The notes: generated by a model not told the origin, from the sequence alone. A stretch of 64,000 nucleotides of DNA from Oxytropis ochrocephala (GCA_020916435.1 CM037092.1:87306817-87370816), one strand, 5' to 3'; shown: positions 22,158 through 34,827, numbered from the stretch's first letter. Made by a program: numbers and translations.

Positions 22158-23520
22158 TCAAAGAACTTGCCAGCAAAGACTTACTATAGCATTGGTAGCT
22201 GGCCTCTGATGACCTGGTAATGGATTAATTGTTGTATTTGGACGGTTCTGTTTAAACGATATCCAGCCAGCATCTATCAAATCTTGCACCACATGCTTAA
22301 AGGCTTTACAATCTTCCACAGCATGACCGACCCCGTTTTCGTGGAAACTGCAGGTGGCATTAGCATTGTATCCTCTGGGAAATGGTGGTTGAAGTACTTT
22401 CATGGGCCGAGTATTGATCAGATTATTGGAGGTCAAGTGGTTAAACAGCTCAGTATATGTCATCGAAATTGGGTCAAAACTAGTCCGCTTCTTGAACTGA
22501 TAACTTTGAGTCTTGGGAGTGTCAATGCCTTGGCCGAGGTGTGTGCAGGCGAGAGAATGGAATAGTTTGAGGTGGAGGAGTACCAAAAGATGAATTTCCC
22601 CACGAGATGACATTAGTTTCTCCTCTTTCTTTTTAGGGAAATGGGGTGGTACTTCTTCCGGTTGTTGGACCCACAGAGCTCCTGCATGACACGAGGTGAT
22701 TCGAAATCTTCCCGCTTGAAGGCCATGTTCAAGCCTTTCCCAGAAGACTATCATGTCGGAAACTGGTTGAGACACTTGTGATCACTGTCATAATAGATTC
22801 TTTGGCAGAGTTTCGAGGAACATGTACACCATCTCTTTCTCGGTCAAAGGAGGTTGAACACAGGCGTGTGCTTCGCCATTTTGAGCATACTCCTTGAAAG
22901 TCTCCTTTTCACCTTTACTCATGTCTGCAAGCTGCGACCTATACGGAGCCATGTCCATATTGTATTTATCTTTGTCTCATGAAAGCTTGGACAAATCCTT
23001 CCAACAAATGGATTTGAGAGGATTGCAACTTCATATACCAATCCAGAGGAGCTCCGCCAAATTGCAGGCGATAAATCAGTAGTTTGTCATCATTGGCATA
23101 GGGACCCATTTTTGGACGAACATTGTAATATGGCTCTGGGACGGCCGATCCTCTTTACTTGTCCACCTCTGGAGCTTTGAATTTTGGTGGTAAAACCAAA
23201 TGCGGGACTAGGCATAGCTCACGGGCTTCTTTGGCTCTAACACGGTGCCTCCATAGCCCTCACTCTTTCTTCAAGTGCTCGGATCGGATCATTTGGTGAG
23301 CTCCCTCAAACGCGTGCCCACAGGGTGACTCCCCACACTATAGTAATACCCTCCTCTGGTGAGGAACATTTTGAGGTCGTCTTTGTAAACCACAGAGTGG
23401 ATTGTGTGCGGCATGAGGATAGGAGCATGATTCAGGATCCTCGGTGAGTCCCCAGGGCATGGTGGCGGTGATTTGATTAAGCGCGGCTATACCAGCGGGA
23501 GTAGGTCTAACGAGGTTGTG
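22158..23520 (-). pseudogene. Ogre-like gag, C-terminal part
   Basis: Gag packages the element RNA into particles. Near 23200 the minus strand encodes PPKFKAPE, the start of the gag core of this lineage. The frame at 22775-22158 (205 codons) carries MSQPVSDMIVFWERLEHGLQ, then FNHLTSNNLINTRPMKV and CSFHENGVGHAVEDCKAFKH, a Cys-His zinc-binding motif. The piece 23523-23338 (MPWGLTEDPESCSYPHAAHN) is the proline-rich N-terminal region. Frameshifts separate all of these. The gene is split by the CACTA transposon at 23521-25316; the N-terminal end continues at 25320. Confidence 0.8.
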
Positions 23521-25316
23521 CACTACAAGAATTAAGGGTATTCTTGGCTAACTCAATCCCCGGTAATGGTATAAATCACCGAGAATTGCACTTCTATGCC
23601 GGATTTAGTCCGCCAAGATGTCACCGTAAAAACTCGCGGTATCGAGTTCTTGGCGAATTTATTAAGATAATTATCGCGGATTCTTGGCCGAATTTCACCC
23701 GATAATTCTTGGTGAAATTCGCCGATAAATCGCCGATAATTCTTGGTGAAATTCGCCAAGAATAATATATATATTTTTAAAAAATATTTTTAAAAGCTTT
23801 TTATATTTAATTTTTTTTTTTATAAAATCGTTTTTAATTTAATTTTTTAAAAACTAATTCTTAATATTTAAAAATGCGTTTTTTATTTAATTTTTTTAAA
23901 AACTAATTCTTAATTTTTTAAAAACTATTATATATATTTAATTTTTATTTAAACTAATTTTTTATTTAATTTTTTTTTATAAAATCGTTTTTATTTAAAA
24001 ATATTTTAAAAATGCTTTTTATATTTAATATTTTAATCCTCTATGTGGTGGTGGTGGTGGTGGTGGTAGTGTGGTTGGTGGTGGTGTGGTGGTGGAAGAG
24101 AAGAAAAGAGAGTGGTGTTGGTGGTGGTGGTTGGTGGTGTGGTGGTGGAAGAGAAGAAAAGAGAGAAGAAGAGAGTGGAAGAGAAGAAGAGAGTAAATGA
24201 GAGAGAGTGGAGTGAAAGAAAAGAAGAAGAGAGAGTGGTGGTGGTGGTGGTGGTGGTGGTGGTGTTGGGTGGTGGTGGTGGTGTGGTGGTGGAAGAGAAG
24301 AAAAGAGAAGAAGAGAGTGGAAGAGAATAAGAGAGTAAATGAGAGAGAGTGGGGTGAAAAGAGAAGAAGAGAGTGGTGGTGGTGGTGGTGTTGGGTGGTG
24401 GTGTGGTGGTGGAAGAGAAGAAAAGAGAAGAAGAGAGTGGAAGAGAAGAAGAGAGTAAATGAGAGAGAGTGGAGTGAAAGAGAAGAAAGAGAGTGGTGGT
24501 GGTGGTGGTGGTGTTGGGTGGTGGTGGTGGTGTGGTGGTGGAAGAGAAAAAAGAGAAGAAGAGAGGAAGAGAGAAGAAGAGAGAAGAAGAGAGTAAATGA
24601 GAGAGAGTGGAGTGAAAATAGAAGAAAGAGAGTGGTGGTGGTGTTGGGTGGTGGTGGTGGTGTGGTGGTGGAAGAGAAGAAAAGAGAAGAAGAGAGTGGA
24701 AGAGAAGAAGAGAGAAGAAGAGAGTAAATGAGAGGAGTGTGTTTGGTAATAGATAGAAATGGGAAAGTGTGTTGATTTAAAATGTGCGCGACCATGCTGG
24801 CGGAATTGAAACATTCTTGGCGGAACTCGTGTCGAGAGTGTCTCTTTGCATTCTTGTGAAGCCCGAAACATTCTTGGGCGGAACCGGTCATTTCTTCGCG
24901 GATATGTCACGAGCTTGAGGCGCGTGAAAGCCGGGCGCGGATAATCATGTCCATTTACGGCGGAAATTGCGATTCTTGGCGGAATTTCACCCGATAATTC
25001 GGCGGAATTTCAGCCCGGTAACTCTCGGCGGATTTCTTGGTGAAATTCCGCCGATAATTATCGGTTGAAATTCACCCGAAGAAACATCGGCGAATATTCC
25101 GCCCGAGAATCGCAATTCTTGGCGGATTGCCTTATTGATAATTTTTTTATTTCCTAATTATATTCCGCGATAAATCCGCTAGAAATGTTATGGTATCTGC
25201 GCGAATAGTCTTGGCGGACTAAATCCGCCGATGTCGCCAAATTACGCCAGAAAATTTACTGGCTGACTGATTCCGCTAGAAATGTTTAGCCAGTAATGCA
25301 AGTAATTCTTGTAGTG
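23521..25316. mobile_element. Non-autonomous CACTA transposon inside Ogre gag
   Basis: The ends are CACTACAAGAATT (23521) and AATTCTTGTAGTG (25316), perfect CACTA-type inverted termini, flanked by the 3-bp target duplication GTG (23518-23520 and 25317-25319). Both subterminal regions are full of short repeats in both orientations such as ATTCTTGGCG and GAAATTCGCC, typical binding sites for a CACTA transposase. No transposase is encoded, so it depends on a helper. The centre is a purine-rich array (24041-24740). Confidence 0.92.
24041..24740 (+). repeat. Purine-rich GGT/GAAGAGA tandem array
   Basis: Five to six units of about 110-140 bp alternate a (GGT)n tract with AGAGAAGAAAAGAGAAG and GTAAATGAGAGAGAGTGG. 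The plus strand is nearly free of C for about 700 bases. Long open frames on both strands (for example poly-Trp/Val or poly-His/Pro) are artefacts of the repeat and not genes. Confidence 0.9.
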
Positions 25317-25319
25317 GTG

Positions 25320-25720
25320 GCAGGTACCCAGCAGGCATACCCCAAGGGTATCTGCGTGCGGTATCTTGGTTCGACATATTCATTTACGAAGCAAACACGG
25401 GATGACCGACTCGAATCCCGAGGAGGCGTGGGCGTAGCGATTCACCGAAATCTTTGGAGGAGGAGCGAAAGAAGTGACCCATACGGAACCACTACGGCGA
25501 CGGCTTCAGCAGTTGTCCCACTCTTCAAACCTTGCAGCATTACCATCATCTCATGGACTTGGTCCTCCATGGTACCCATCTTATCCTTGAGCTGGTTTTC
25601 TGAGCGGTTTCAGATTCGTAATTTGTACACCCATATCTTCACATTACGGATTACTCTCAATTTCAACCTCCGGATGTTACGTGGTGAGCCATTAGCTTGG
25701 CTTGTAGTCGAGTGAAGTAT
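25320..25720 (-). pseudogene. Ogre-like gag, N-terminal part
   Basis: Past the CACTA element the minus strand encodes NQLKDKMGTMEDQVHEMM and LQGLKSGTTAEAV, matching the coiled-coil start of Ogre-lineage gag, then a proline- and serine-rich segment leading into the part at 23520. A stop and a frameshift are present, and I cannot fix the start codon. Confidence 0.6.
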
Positions 25721-26054
25721 CGGTGACGGAGAACCAGCGTGCCTTTTCGTTTATTTAGACATTTATTGCATAAGAAACAAAATAAATTTATGAATGAATG
25801 TATGAATGCATGCACAATGTTTGCTTGATGCCGGGAACCACGGAATACCCTATCTTGTCATAAGCGCGTAAACTTTTTGATTTATGAATTGAAGTAAACA
25901 AGGAATCGAAATAGCACACTTCATTCATCAAGATTTCAAAGCTTCACCAATTTTCATTAAAGGGAAGAGACAGTACAATGTTTAGAAAAGTACACTATTC
26001 TTGAACACAAAGCTCAAAATAAACTTGCAATACAAAAAAATACAAATAGGCAAC
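25721..26054 (-). other. Spacer between ORF1 and gag
   Basis: AT-rich sequence with GAATGTATGAATGCATGCA and no coding signal. In Ogre elements ORF1 and gag are separate frames, so a spacer is expected. Confidence 0.5.
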
Positions 26055-28110
26055 TCAAATACAAATAGCTCCAAGCTCCCCAACTCTCTTCCTCTTCCTG
26101 CTTACACTTGCACCTTGAGATTGCTCTTTGAACTCTGTGATCAACGATCTGCAGTATTTCACAAACTGATACACTTCAGGCGGGGTGTTGAAGAAATGCA
26201 TCTCAGCCTCAGCTAACCTTAGGTTCTTAGGGACCCCCAACATGGCCTGACTGGCTAGCTCTGACAACTTTGAAAATTTGTTCTTCCACAGCTGTATCTC
26301 ATCCTTGAGCTCTTTAATGACCTCTTGATCTTCAATCTTTCCAATCAACTCTAGGAAGCGCTTTTCCCAATACTGGCTCTCTACCCGGACCTGTCTGTAG
26401 GCATCTTCTAGACAGCGAATGTCCCTCTTCAATTCACCAAATATTTCTCTTTCAAAGCTCAAAGCCTGCTGGTATTCCTTGAGAGTTTCATCAATGGCGC
26501 TTCTTTCTTCCTTGAGGTTCTTCAACTGACCCCTTAACTCTGCTACTAAATGTGATTCTTGCCCTGATTCCATGGCTAGTGTCTTCCACTCCTGAGCTTC
26601 TTCAAGCGCCCTTCTTGTTTTCTGTTTATACCTTTGGAGTTCCTCTCTGGCTCCCTTCAGATATCTCTGGGCTTCTATCTTACTTTGCTCTTCTTTCTTG
26701 AATCGTCTAACGCTTTCTTCCACAGCGATCATTTTGACATTGTTTTCTTCCTCTAGCTTTTCATTCTCTAGAGCCATCTCTTCTATCTTGGCCTGCAGTG
26801 CCTTCTTTTCCTCTTCTACCTTTGCTAAAGCGGATTTGACCGTTTAGCTCTTCATGGTAGTAGGGACATAAGGCTCTGGTATCTCTTCCTCGAGGGAAAG
26901 CATCCCTTGACTTGGTGATTTTGCATTTTGAAGCTTCTCCTTGAGCCATTGATTGAAGGTGATGTCACTGATTCTCTTTGACAGCTCTTCATTTCCCTTC
27001 CGCACTACGGATTCCCATGACTGTTGAACTCTTGAACAAGTCGCGCATTTAGGCATCCCCTTATAGAGGTAAATACGGGACAACATGCTCTCGGAGGGTG
27101 AGTTCCTCATCGGGTAACCGAGCTGCCTCAAGGTCAATGAAGGATTGTAGTTGATACACCCTTGAGTCCCCATGAGAGGCACGTTTTGAAAGCTTCCACG
27201 GTGAACACTACCACTGGTGCCGTCATCATCGCAACAAGCGGTGTGTACTGCCGATTTGGAGTTCATTGAGATTTTTCAAAACTCAACCCATTCCATAGCA
27301 GTTCGACCTCCACATCACAACTTAGAGCATAAGAAATTAGCTCCCTAACATCAGTTCGGTTGTGGATCACATGGGTAATAAGCCAGGCGTAGAGAACGTG
27401 GGAAGAAAGACATATTTTCTTTTTATGGGCGGTCAGAGCGAGTAAGAGCATGGTAGGTGTTAGCGAACAGCGCAGGCACAGGATTGACAGGATTCTTGGC
27501 GTCTTTGAAGGCTAGGAACACACCAATTGCATCTTCGTCAACATATCTCTCTATTTGAGGAAAGAGGATAACCCCAAATATGGTGAGAGCGAGCACTAAC
27601 TTGAATGGACCCCACTTCTTAGCCAAAGCATAAGATTGCATTAGGCCCTCGAAGTACTCTTGCGGATACCCGGCCACGCCGTTTCTTCTTAACTTCTGCA
27701 ACCTCAATTCGTCTACACTGATCCTAAGCAGCGTTGCAACCTTTTCATCGGTATAGTACTGTCACTAATATTGGTAGGGTCTAGTATGAGATCTGGCGAA
27801 CCCCAAAGTCGCTGCTCATACTCCTCTAACGTAGGTGACAGCTGAAAATTCTTGAAGAAAAAACACCTCACATCAGAGTCGTAAAACTGGCTCAGAGCCA
27901 TAAGAGCATCCTCTTGAACGTTCAACTGCAAAAGCCTACGAATATTCCCATATGTCTGATCAAAGGAATCTCTCTCAATCGGGCCCATCATCGAGCGCTG
28001 CTGCGCCTCAAACTACCGATCTCAACCTTCTTCATAGCGGGAGGCGAGAAATGAGTGAAGTCTTGCTATTCAATTCCATTCGATACACCTATTGTGGGAC
28101 GGTACATTAT
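26055..28110 (-). pseudogene. Ogre ORF1 (DUF7745-like plus coiled coil)
   Basis: Ogre elements carry an extra frame upstream of gag whose role is unknown. Here, in order on the minus strand: SFDQTYGNIRRLLQLNV and SQFYDSDVRCFFFKNFQL (27991-27713), PQEYFEGLMQSYALAKKW and LALTIFGVILFPQIERYV (27707-27423), HVLYAWLITHVIHNRTDV (27451-27263), then QWLKEKL near 26960 and a 240-codon coiled coil (26777-26055) rich in Glu/Lys that ends in the basic SRKRKRVGELGAICI. The N-terminal part resembles the DUF7745 family common in plant TE proteins. At least five frameshifts break it. The initiator lies near 28080. Confidence 0.75.
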
Positions 28111-29123
28111 TCGGTGGTTCCGGCAAGCAAATGCAAATGAGATGCAGTGTGAATGCAAATGTTTACAACATTTAGTTTTAATGAATGCGGCATGATGCGA
28201 TTATGATATGAATGATGCATGTAAAGATGATGAAAGTGATGCATATGGACGGAAGTTCAAAACTTTAGGAGCGGTTTATTTGAAAGAATGAAAATATTTT
28301 TGTATTTTCTTGGAAAGTTTTTGAAAAAGATCCCTTTTGAGGAAGACATGCCCTAAATTACCATGCAGCATACAATTTGTATGCCCTCGTGTCCTACAAA
28401 GGTGGGAATCTTAAGCTCTAGGGCAACTTCAAAGGTTCCTCCCATGTAGCTCTAATTCACACCCTCACAATGGCTACCGGAGCTATAGAATTCTCATGCC
28501 GACACCCACAAATGTAGAATGCTACCAAGTGTGAGGCGTCATGAGAAAGCGTACTCCGGTTGAGACTTTCGTGAGTATCAGACAGACAAAGGTCTTGAAT
28601 GACAGTCACTAATCGCCTCCACTCTCCTAAGTGCTTGTTGGATCCGGGTGTAGGAGCCCACTCATAGAACATGAATCATAAGGTGTGAAAGTGTGTGATT
28701 GAGGACATACTTCCTAAAATCTACCCAACCCCACCTGCAAGGAAAACCAGAACAGGCCAGACAGAAAGCAAGCAATAACATATCATCTACCCTAGGGTTC
28801 AATATCAGAATACCAATGAACTAAACTAGGTTTCAACAATGATCATATCGCGACTTACCTCAAGAAAGGGAGCTAAGAAGGAGGGGACATAATAGAATGG
28901 GGGAAATGCATGTTTTTACCTTAAGAAAAGGAGCGAAGAAGAGGGATCACAGGAATTGAGGAATGCATGCATAAGCATAACCATAGATATATCAAAGAGG
29001 GGAAAAGAAAAGAAGAAAGGGAATAGGTAAAACTAACTTTCAAATCAAACAGATTAAACACATATCAAATTAACTAGGCTTGACCCTCATCTCTCTTTTT
29101 TTTTTTTAAAAAAAGAAAAGTTG
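28111..29123 (-). other. 5' leader of the Ogre-like element
   Basis: Non-coding leader between primer site and ORF1. Contains ATG-rich ATGATGCAT-type repeats (28180-28240) and A/G-rich tracts (28890-29110). No coding signal was found. Confidence 0.6.
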
Positions 29124-29141
29124 TCCCCAGCAGAGTCGCCA
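29124..29141 (-). other. Primer binding site of the Ogre-like element
   Basis: The minus strand reads TGGCGACTCTGCTGGGGA two bases after the LTR end (…GCGCAACA|GC). Its complement ends in CCA, as a tRNA 3' end does. Ogre elements are reported to prime with tRNA-Arg; I cannot confirm the tRNA here. Confidence 0.8.
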
Positions 29142-29143
29142 GC

Positions 29144-32100
29144 TGTTGCGCCCCGAAAAATCCGGTTTGGGACTTTTCAGTTTGACAACGTTGAAAATAG
29201 TAGAGCCGCCACCAATATTTATTTAGGAAAACATTGAAAAAACCTTTTTGGGAAAAAGCGGGTGGTCTTTCGAAAACTTAGAGATGTAGGTTCGGGGGTC
29301 GGTTGCGCATGGGGAAGGTATTAGCACCCCACGCGCCCTTTCTACCGAAAGGGAACCATTAATTTGATGTGGTTTTGAAGTGTTTGATTTGAAATATATT
29401 ATTCTATTTATTTTCTTTTCTTTTGAGAAATCGCTTTATTGAAAACGGGAAAAAGGAATGTTTTTGGTATCTTTGAAAAGCGGAACAAAACAAAGATTTT
29501 TGAAAAGGGTGCTTGACGGGACAGGAACCCGGTCCTACGTACCCTCACCGGCTGAGGGATCAAAGCTACGTAGTTCTTGTTTTTTTTATGGGTTTTTTAA
29601 AAGGTATGCTTGACGGGACATGAACCGGTCCCTCACGTACCCTCATCGGTGAGGATCAAAGCTACGTAGTTCTTGTTTTGCGTCTGAAAGCGGCTTAGGA
29701 GTTTAGGTTTTGGAGTTTTTGAAATAAGACTCGAGTGTTCGCGAACACCAAACAAGCAAAAGGCTTGAGTGGCATTCGGTATTAACTTTCGAAAAAGAGG
29801 GTTGGGCAGGTAATCAAACAAGCAACGACTTGGTGATTACAAGCGACAACGTTGTATTATTCTTGTTTGAAAATGTTTTGAAAAGGTGGTGAGTCTCGGT
29901 GATGGTTATCACTAATAGCTCGTGTTATTTTGGAAATTTGGATTGGTTTTGTTGTTTAATTAAGGTGTAGGAGCTTTCATAATAGTCAAACAAGCAAAGG
30001 CTTGAGTGACTATCACTAATAACTCCTCATTAGTGATCAAACAAGCGGTGGCTTCAGTGATGGCTAATGATTTATTTAAGAAAATGCCTTAAGTTTTTTA
30101 TTTGGGAAAAACATGGGATTTCAAGCTTGAAAAGAAATATTGCATTTCAAATCCTTTTTTCAAGTCAAAACCAAAACAACCATTGGAACACAAACAAAGC
30201 AAACATAAGAATATTCACAAGTTGCTATGAACAATTGAGTACATGATTAAGCAAACATATGAGTGCAAGAGTATGCTATTATGAAATGCAAAGCATAGCA
30301 TTATTGAATGCATGAGTATACAATTATGAAATGCAAGACATGATATTAATATATGCATGTGCATTTAAGAGAGTATGAAAATGCAATATGCGTGGACATG
30401 TAGACACAAATGATGAAATGCAAAGTGTGGGGGAATTAAATGAGACAAAATGTTTAGTGGAGAGGCAAAAAGTAAAGAGTTAATGAAAATGATAAAAATA
30501 GAAAATGTTTTTGTGTTTTTGGTGAAAAAAACTAGGATGGCAAAAGAGAGATAAGCTAAGTCTCATACCAACAATCTTGTAGACCACACACAAGAGCATC
30601 ATGAGGCATAAATCTAAGCTAACATGGGAAATTGCAAAATAGGTATCAAGCAAGGCATGTTTTTATTCAACCTAAAAGTTCAAGAAAACAAACTAGCAAC
30701 TTAAACCTCAAAACCTAAACCCTAACTCAAAACACACATGGGAACCAAACCCAAAAATCAAACCCCCATATTATGGAACATGCAATAGAGAATTTTATTC
30801 AATGAGATAGGCCCACGGCCAAAACCAAGCATGCAAAGAAAACTTTGAACCTTAAGCAAGAATCTATGATTACCTTACAAGAACTACTAAGAGATAAAGT
30901 AGAGAATGAAATGACAATTTGTACAAGGTTGAATCCCTTCTTGCCATCCTCACCACTTGAATAAAATGCACTAGGCATTTAGTGGGATTCACTTTGCAAG
31001 ATCATCAACAAATAACAACAATATGGCTAAATCACAAGAACACATAAACTATAGAATAAGCTTGAATCCTTTCTTGTAATCTTCACCACTTAAATCAAAT
31101 GCACTAGGCATTTAGTGAGAATCCTTTTACAAGATCATCAACAAATAACAACAAGTAAATTAAAACACAAGAACTAATGAATACATAAACTAATATATTA
31201 AATAGAGTCATTTTTAGCTCTCTTCACTACTAAGATCAAAGTGCACTTGGCACTAGTAGGAATCATAGAGCCAAATCCTCAACAATTTACTAAAAACACC
31301 AACAACAAGATTAAGCAAAGAAGCAACAAAATCAATTTGAAGATATTTTGATCATATATACGAAACCTTGCTCACATTTTATTTAACAAGAGAAAGCAAA
31401 AATTAACATCAAAGCAACACAAATCCACTTATTTTAGGGTGAGACAACAAATCTCACCCCTCAACCACAACAAACTACATTGTATGAAAAGAAATGATGA
31501 TATGCGAAGGAATGAGGGGAAGAAAATGAGTTTCAATGCAAAATATGTGGAGATGATGCAAAAGGGTTGTAGATTTTACCTTCTCTCTAAGATGGTAAAG
31601 AAGATTGAAGAAATGGAGGAGAGAAAAATAGAAGAGAACTTGGCCTTGCAAGAGGAGGAAGGAAATGAAAATGGTGTGATGGATTCCTTGAGTGGGAAAG
31701 AAAGGTTAAGGTTGTGAGAGATGGATTGAAGGTATTTTGGTGAATGAAGATGAAGTAATGGAGGAGGGGAAGAAGGAGAGGGTTTCGGCTAGAGGGTGGA
31801 GAGGAGGAGAGGTATTATGCTTGGTTTTTCTTGAAGGTGAGAGTAATAGCCAAAAATTGGTGAAGAGTGAATGTGTGAGGTATTTATAGGAGTTTTTGAG
31901 GTTTTAGGGTATTTAGGTCCTTTTATTTTGATTGGGCTCTAGGATTGGATTTTAATTTTGAATGGATGGCTAAGATTGTTAGTCACATGGATTAAGGGTA
32001 TTTAGAAAACACAAGGGAAAATTTGTGAACAAAAAATCTAATTTGGGAATGGTGACTCTTGTAAGATAGGGTTAAGGGTATTTTGGTGAGGGAATGTTAT

Positions 32101-32824
32101 TAAAAGGAAAGATGATATTTTTGGTGAAGAGGTTAGTGTAAGTGTGTGGGATAATTTACCAAAATGGGCAAAATTGAGGATAGGATCAAATCAAATCTTA
32201 GGGAATAAGAAAAGAGGTGTGTAGAAGCTTCTTGAGAGAGGGAGAGGAGAGAGGGCTGCGCATGATCGGTGATCATGGGGAAAAAAATAAAAAATGCTTG
32301 TTTTTGTTATTTTGTCTTATTGAAGACACTTTCTCTTTTTGATTTTTGAATTTTGAATCTTTTGGGCATGCAAAATGAAAATGCACCTATTGAAAACATG
32401 TTACATATTTTTGGACACCATGAAATAACCTCCTAATTACTCTAGACAACCAAAATTGTCACCTAATAATTGGGGAAATTTTAATGGTCTTTTAGGAAAA
32501 ATGCATGTTTAATTATTTTGGACTAGGAATTTCTCTCCAAAAATTGTACAAAAATTATTTTAGATGGAATAAAATGTACTTTTTGTGGATGCACATTTTT
32601 AACGAGAAAAATCATCTGTTGTGGAAAATGACCAAAATGCCCTTTGCCCTAAAAAGTCCTAGTTTGCCTAAAAGTGCATTCCCATTCCAAAAACGATTTT
32701 AGAAGCTTTGAAATGACTTTTGGAAACCTAAATGCAATGCATGATGCTCTTTACTCCCCTGGTTATTCCTTTTTTGGGGAAAATTAGGGTTTTGACCTAA
32801 GCCGGACAAAATTGGGGTATGACA
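29144..32824 (-). repeat. 5' LTR of the Ogre-like element, complete
   Basis: On the minus strand it runs from TGTCATACCCC (32824) to GGGGCGCAACA (29144), 3681 bases, starting with TG and ending with CA. It contains a TATA box (31881-31888), a CATGCATTCA-type minisatellite (30200-30420), the constant-loop hairpin units (29740-30070) and two ACTACGTAGC blocks (29520-29670). Compared with the 3' LTR it lacks segments near 32013 and 32491. It has inserted into the Tekay LTR that continues at 32825. Confidence 0.92.
31881..31888 (-). promoter_or_regulatory. TATA box of the Ogre 5' LTR
   Basis: Minus strand TATAAATA within CTCCTATAAATACCTCACAC, identical to the 3' LTR copy. It is the likely start point of element transcription. 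Confidence 0.6.
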
Positions 32825-34827
32825 GTAACCACCACGTTTTGGCCGAAGCCACCCACCACGTTTTGGCGAAGCCACCCACCACGTAATGCATATGATTTAT
32901 GTGACACTATGACAAATGCATCACAACACAATAAGCACATCACATCAATTATTAACCACCACGTTATCAATTATTAACCACCACTTCATCATATGTTAAC
33001 CACCACCTTATCGATGATTAACCACCACTTGATCATTTATTAACCACCATTTGATCAATTATCACCCACCACATCAATTATTAACCACCATGTTATCAAC
33101 TATTAAATTAAATCTCACCTAAGGACCAAAACACCTCTTAGGGACCCTTTCAACACATAAGTCCATTTGTGACACACTCAAGATTAATTTGGAGTTTAGG
33201 GGGTTATGGACACCTTAGGATTATTGTTGGTACTTAGGAATTATTCTTGACATATTGGGCTTAATTGGACACTAAGGGATTATTTTGTCACGCCAAGGAT
33301 TAATTTAATTCTTAGGGACTAATTTGTCACACCAAGGATTAAATTAATTCTTAGGGACTAAACCATCACTTAGACACATTTTGGACACCTAGGCGCCAAG
33401 GGGCAGCCACTTTGGCGCCCCACTATCGCAACACACACACATACACACGGCACAACACACACTCACAGGCGCCAAGTTTCTAGGAAGCGGCGCGCTCGCA
33501 CACGGCACTGCACTGCACACGCGCCTAATGTCTCCATTGGCGCCGAGTTTCTAGGAGCTCGCGCCCCCTAAGTGCGTGCTACTTGCAGTAGTACACCCCA
33601 CCACCGACCACACTCAGCGCCAAAATCCTAGGGGATTGGCGCCCACACACACGCACCGTGCCACTTTTCCCCCCTAACGCACGCACGCACCACCAGGCGC
33701 CTAAATGCCTAGCATTTGGCGCCGCTCCCCGCACGCACACAAAGACTATCACTTAGACACTCTACCAGCGCCGATTTCTGTGATGGCGCCCCGCACCTGT
33801 CCGATCACCAACCCGGCAACTGGCGCCATTTTGCCTAGCAAATGGCGCCCTCCTACACTTTCACACACGCACGCGCGAAAGCTTGAAAGGAGGCGCCATT
33901 TTCCTATGAATTTGGCGCCCTCCACCACTTATACTCTTCTAATCAAAAACTTCAACATCCCATTCACTCAATGATTCATTTCCCACTTACACAACACACA
34001 ATTAGAAATTAATTAACTCATCAAATTAATGTATTTCCACATTTTCTCACCATGAGGCATTTACTCAAACACTTAGCATACAATTTCAACAACACATATA
34101 TCTCTAACACCAAGCATCATGGTAGCAACAATTCAAACACACATACAATAACAACCATAAAATGAACACAAATCCACACAATCAATTCATGCTAGGCTAT
34201 TCCCTACACAACACATATCCTACAAGTTATCATAGACATAATGAGAATCCCCTAACCTTGGGTGAGCTAAGATTTCCAATCAACCACCAAAAATCACCAA
34301 AATGAATATCCTCCTTCCTATGCAAGTTTGAAGCAGTGTGTGTTCCTCTCTTGGGTAACCATGGAGAAATCAAAATGGTAAAGATGAGCTTATGGAACTC
34401 TTAGAAATGGAACAAGGAAGGAAATGATGAAGATTAGGACCAAGAATTCACTTACCCATTAAGAATCAAAGGAAAAGTTTCCACCTTTTCCTTCCTCCTT
34501 CTTCGCGCCGTCGAGTCCTCTCCTTTCTATCTATTCTTCTATTTTTCTTTCTTTCAAAATGAGGGTAATGAGACCCTAGTGGGAAAACCCCTAAGTTTTA
34601 TGACTACTATTGGGCCTAAATAATGGCCCTTGGGCCTTATTCCCCACTCCTACAATTAATTCATTCCACCTCCTGAAATAAAATAAATCCAACTTAGTAT
34701 CCTATTTAAAATTTGATTAGACCCCTTTTAGATAAAATAAACTTTAACTATATAATTAATTTAATTAAATGTTGCAAACCTTAAATAACTTAATTAATTA
34801 AACAATTAAATTATTTTGGGCGTTACA
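32825..34827 (-). repeat. Tekay-like LTR, minus strand, 3' part cut off by Ogre
   Basis: On the minus strand it begins TGTAACGCCC at 34827 and is homologous to 55017-57585 and 48805-50370. It contains a run of GGCGCC hairpins (33392-33919) and TTAACCACCAC/TCAATTATTAACC tandem units (32940-33090). It stops at the Ogre LTR end (32824); the missing part was presumably displaced to the far side of the Ogre, where it is not found. The LTR start abuts PMD exon sequence. Confidence 0.8.
33392..33919 (-). repeat. Array of GGCGCC-bounded hairpins (first Tekay LTR copy)
   Basis: 28-nt units lie at 33392-33419, 33616-33643, 33696-33723, 33822-33849 and 33892-33919, with decayed ones near 33478, 33540 and 33773. 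Each starts and ends in GGCGCC (or AGCGCC) and has its own inner inverted repeat around CTA/CTAG, such as AAATGC/GCATTT and ATTTTGC/GCAAAT. Confidence 0.8.

Noticed and set aside
24025..24910. Open frames of nearly 290 codons on the minus strand rich in His, Pro, Ser and Thr, and a 176-codon plus frame rich in Trp and Val
   Set aside because: They are translations of the (GGT)n and GAGA array in the CACTA element. Several frames are open at once because the repeat lacks stop codons.
31439..31717. 92-codon plus frame MRQQISPLNHNKLHCMKRND
   Set aside because: It runs antisense to the LTR leader. The same region at 13082-13360 has frameshifts, so there is no sign of protein constraint.
33705..33974. 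89-codon frame through the GGCGCC array
   Set aside because: Repeat translation. The DNA hairpin pattern explains the sequence better than a protein.
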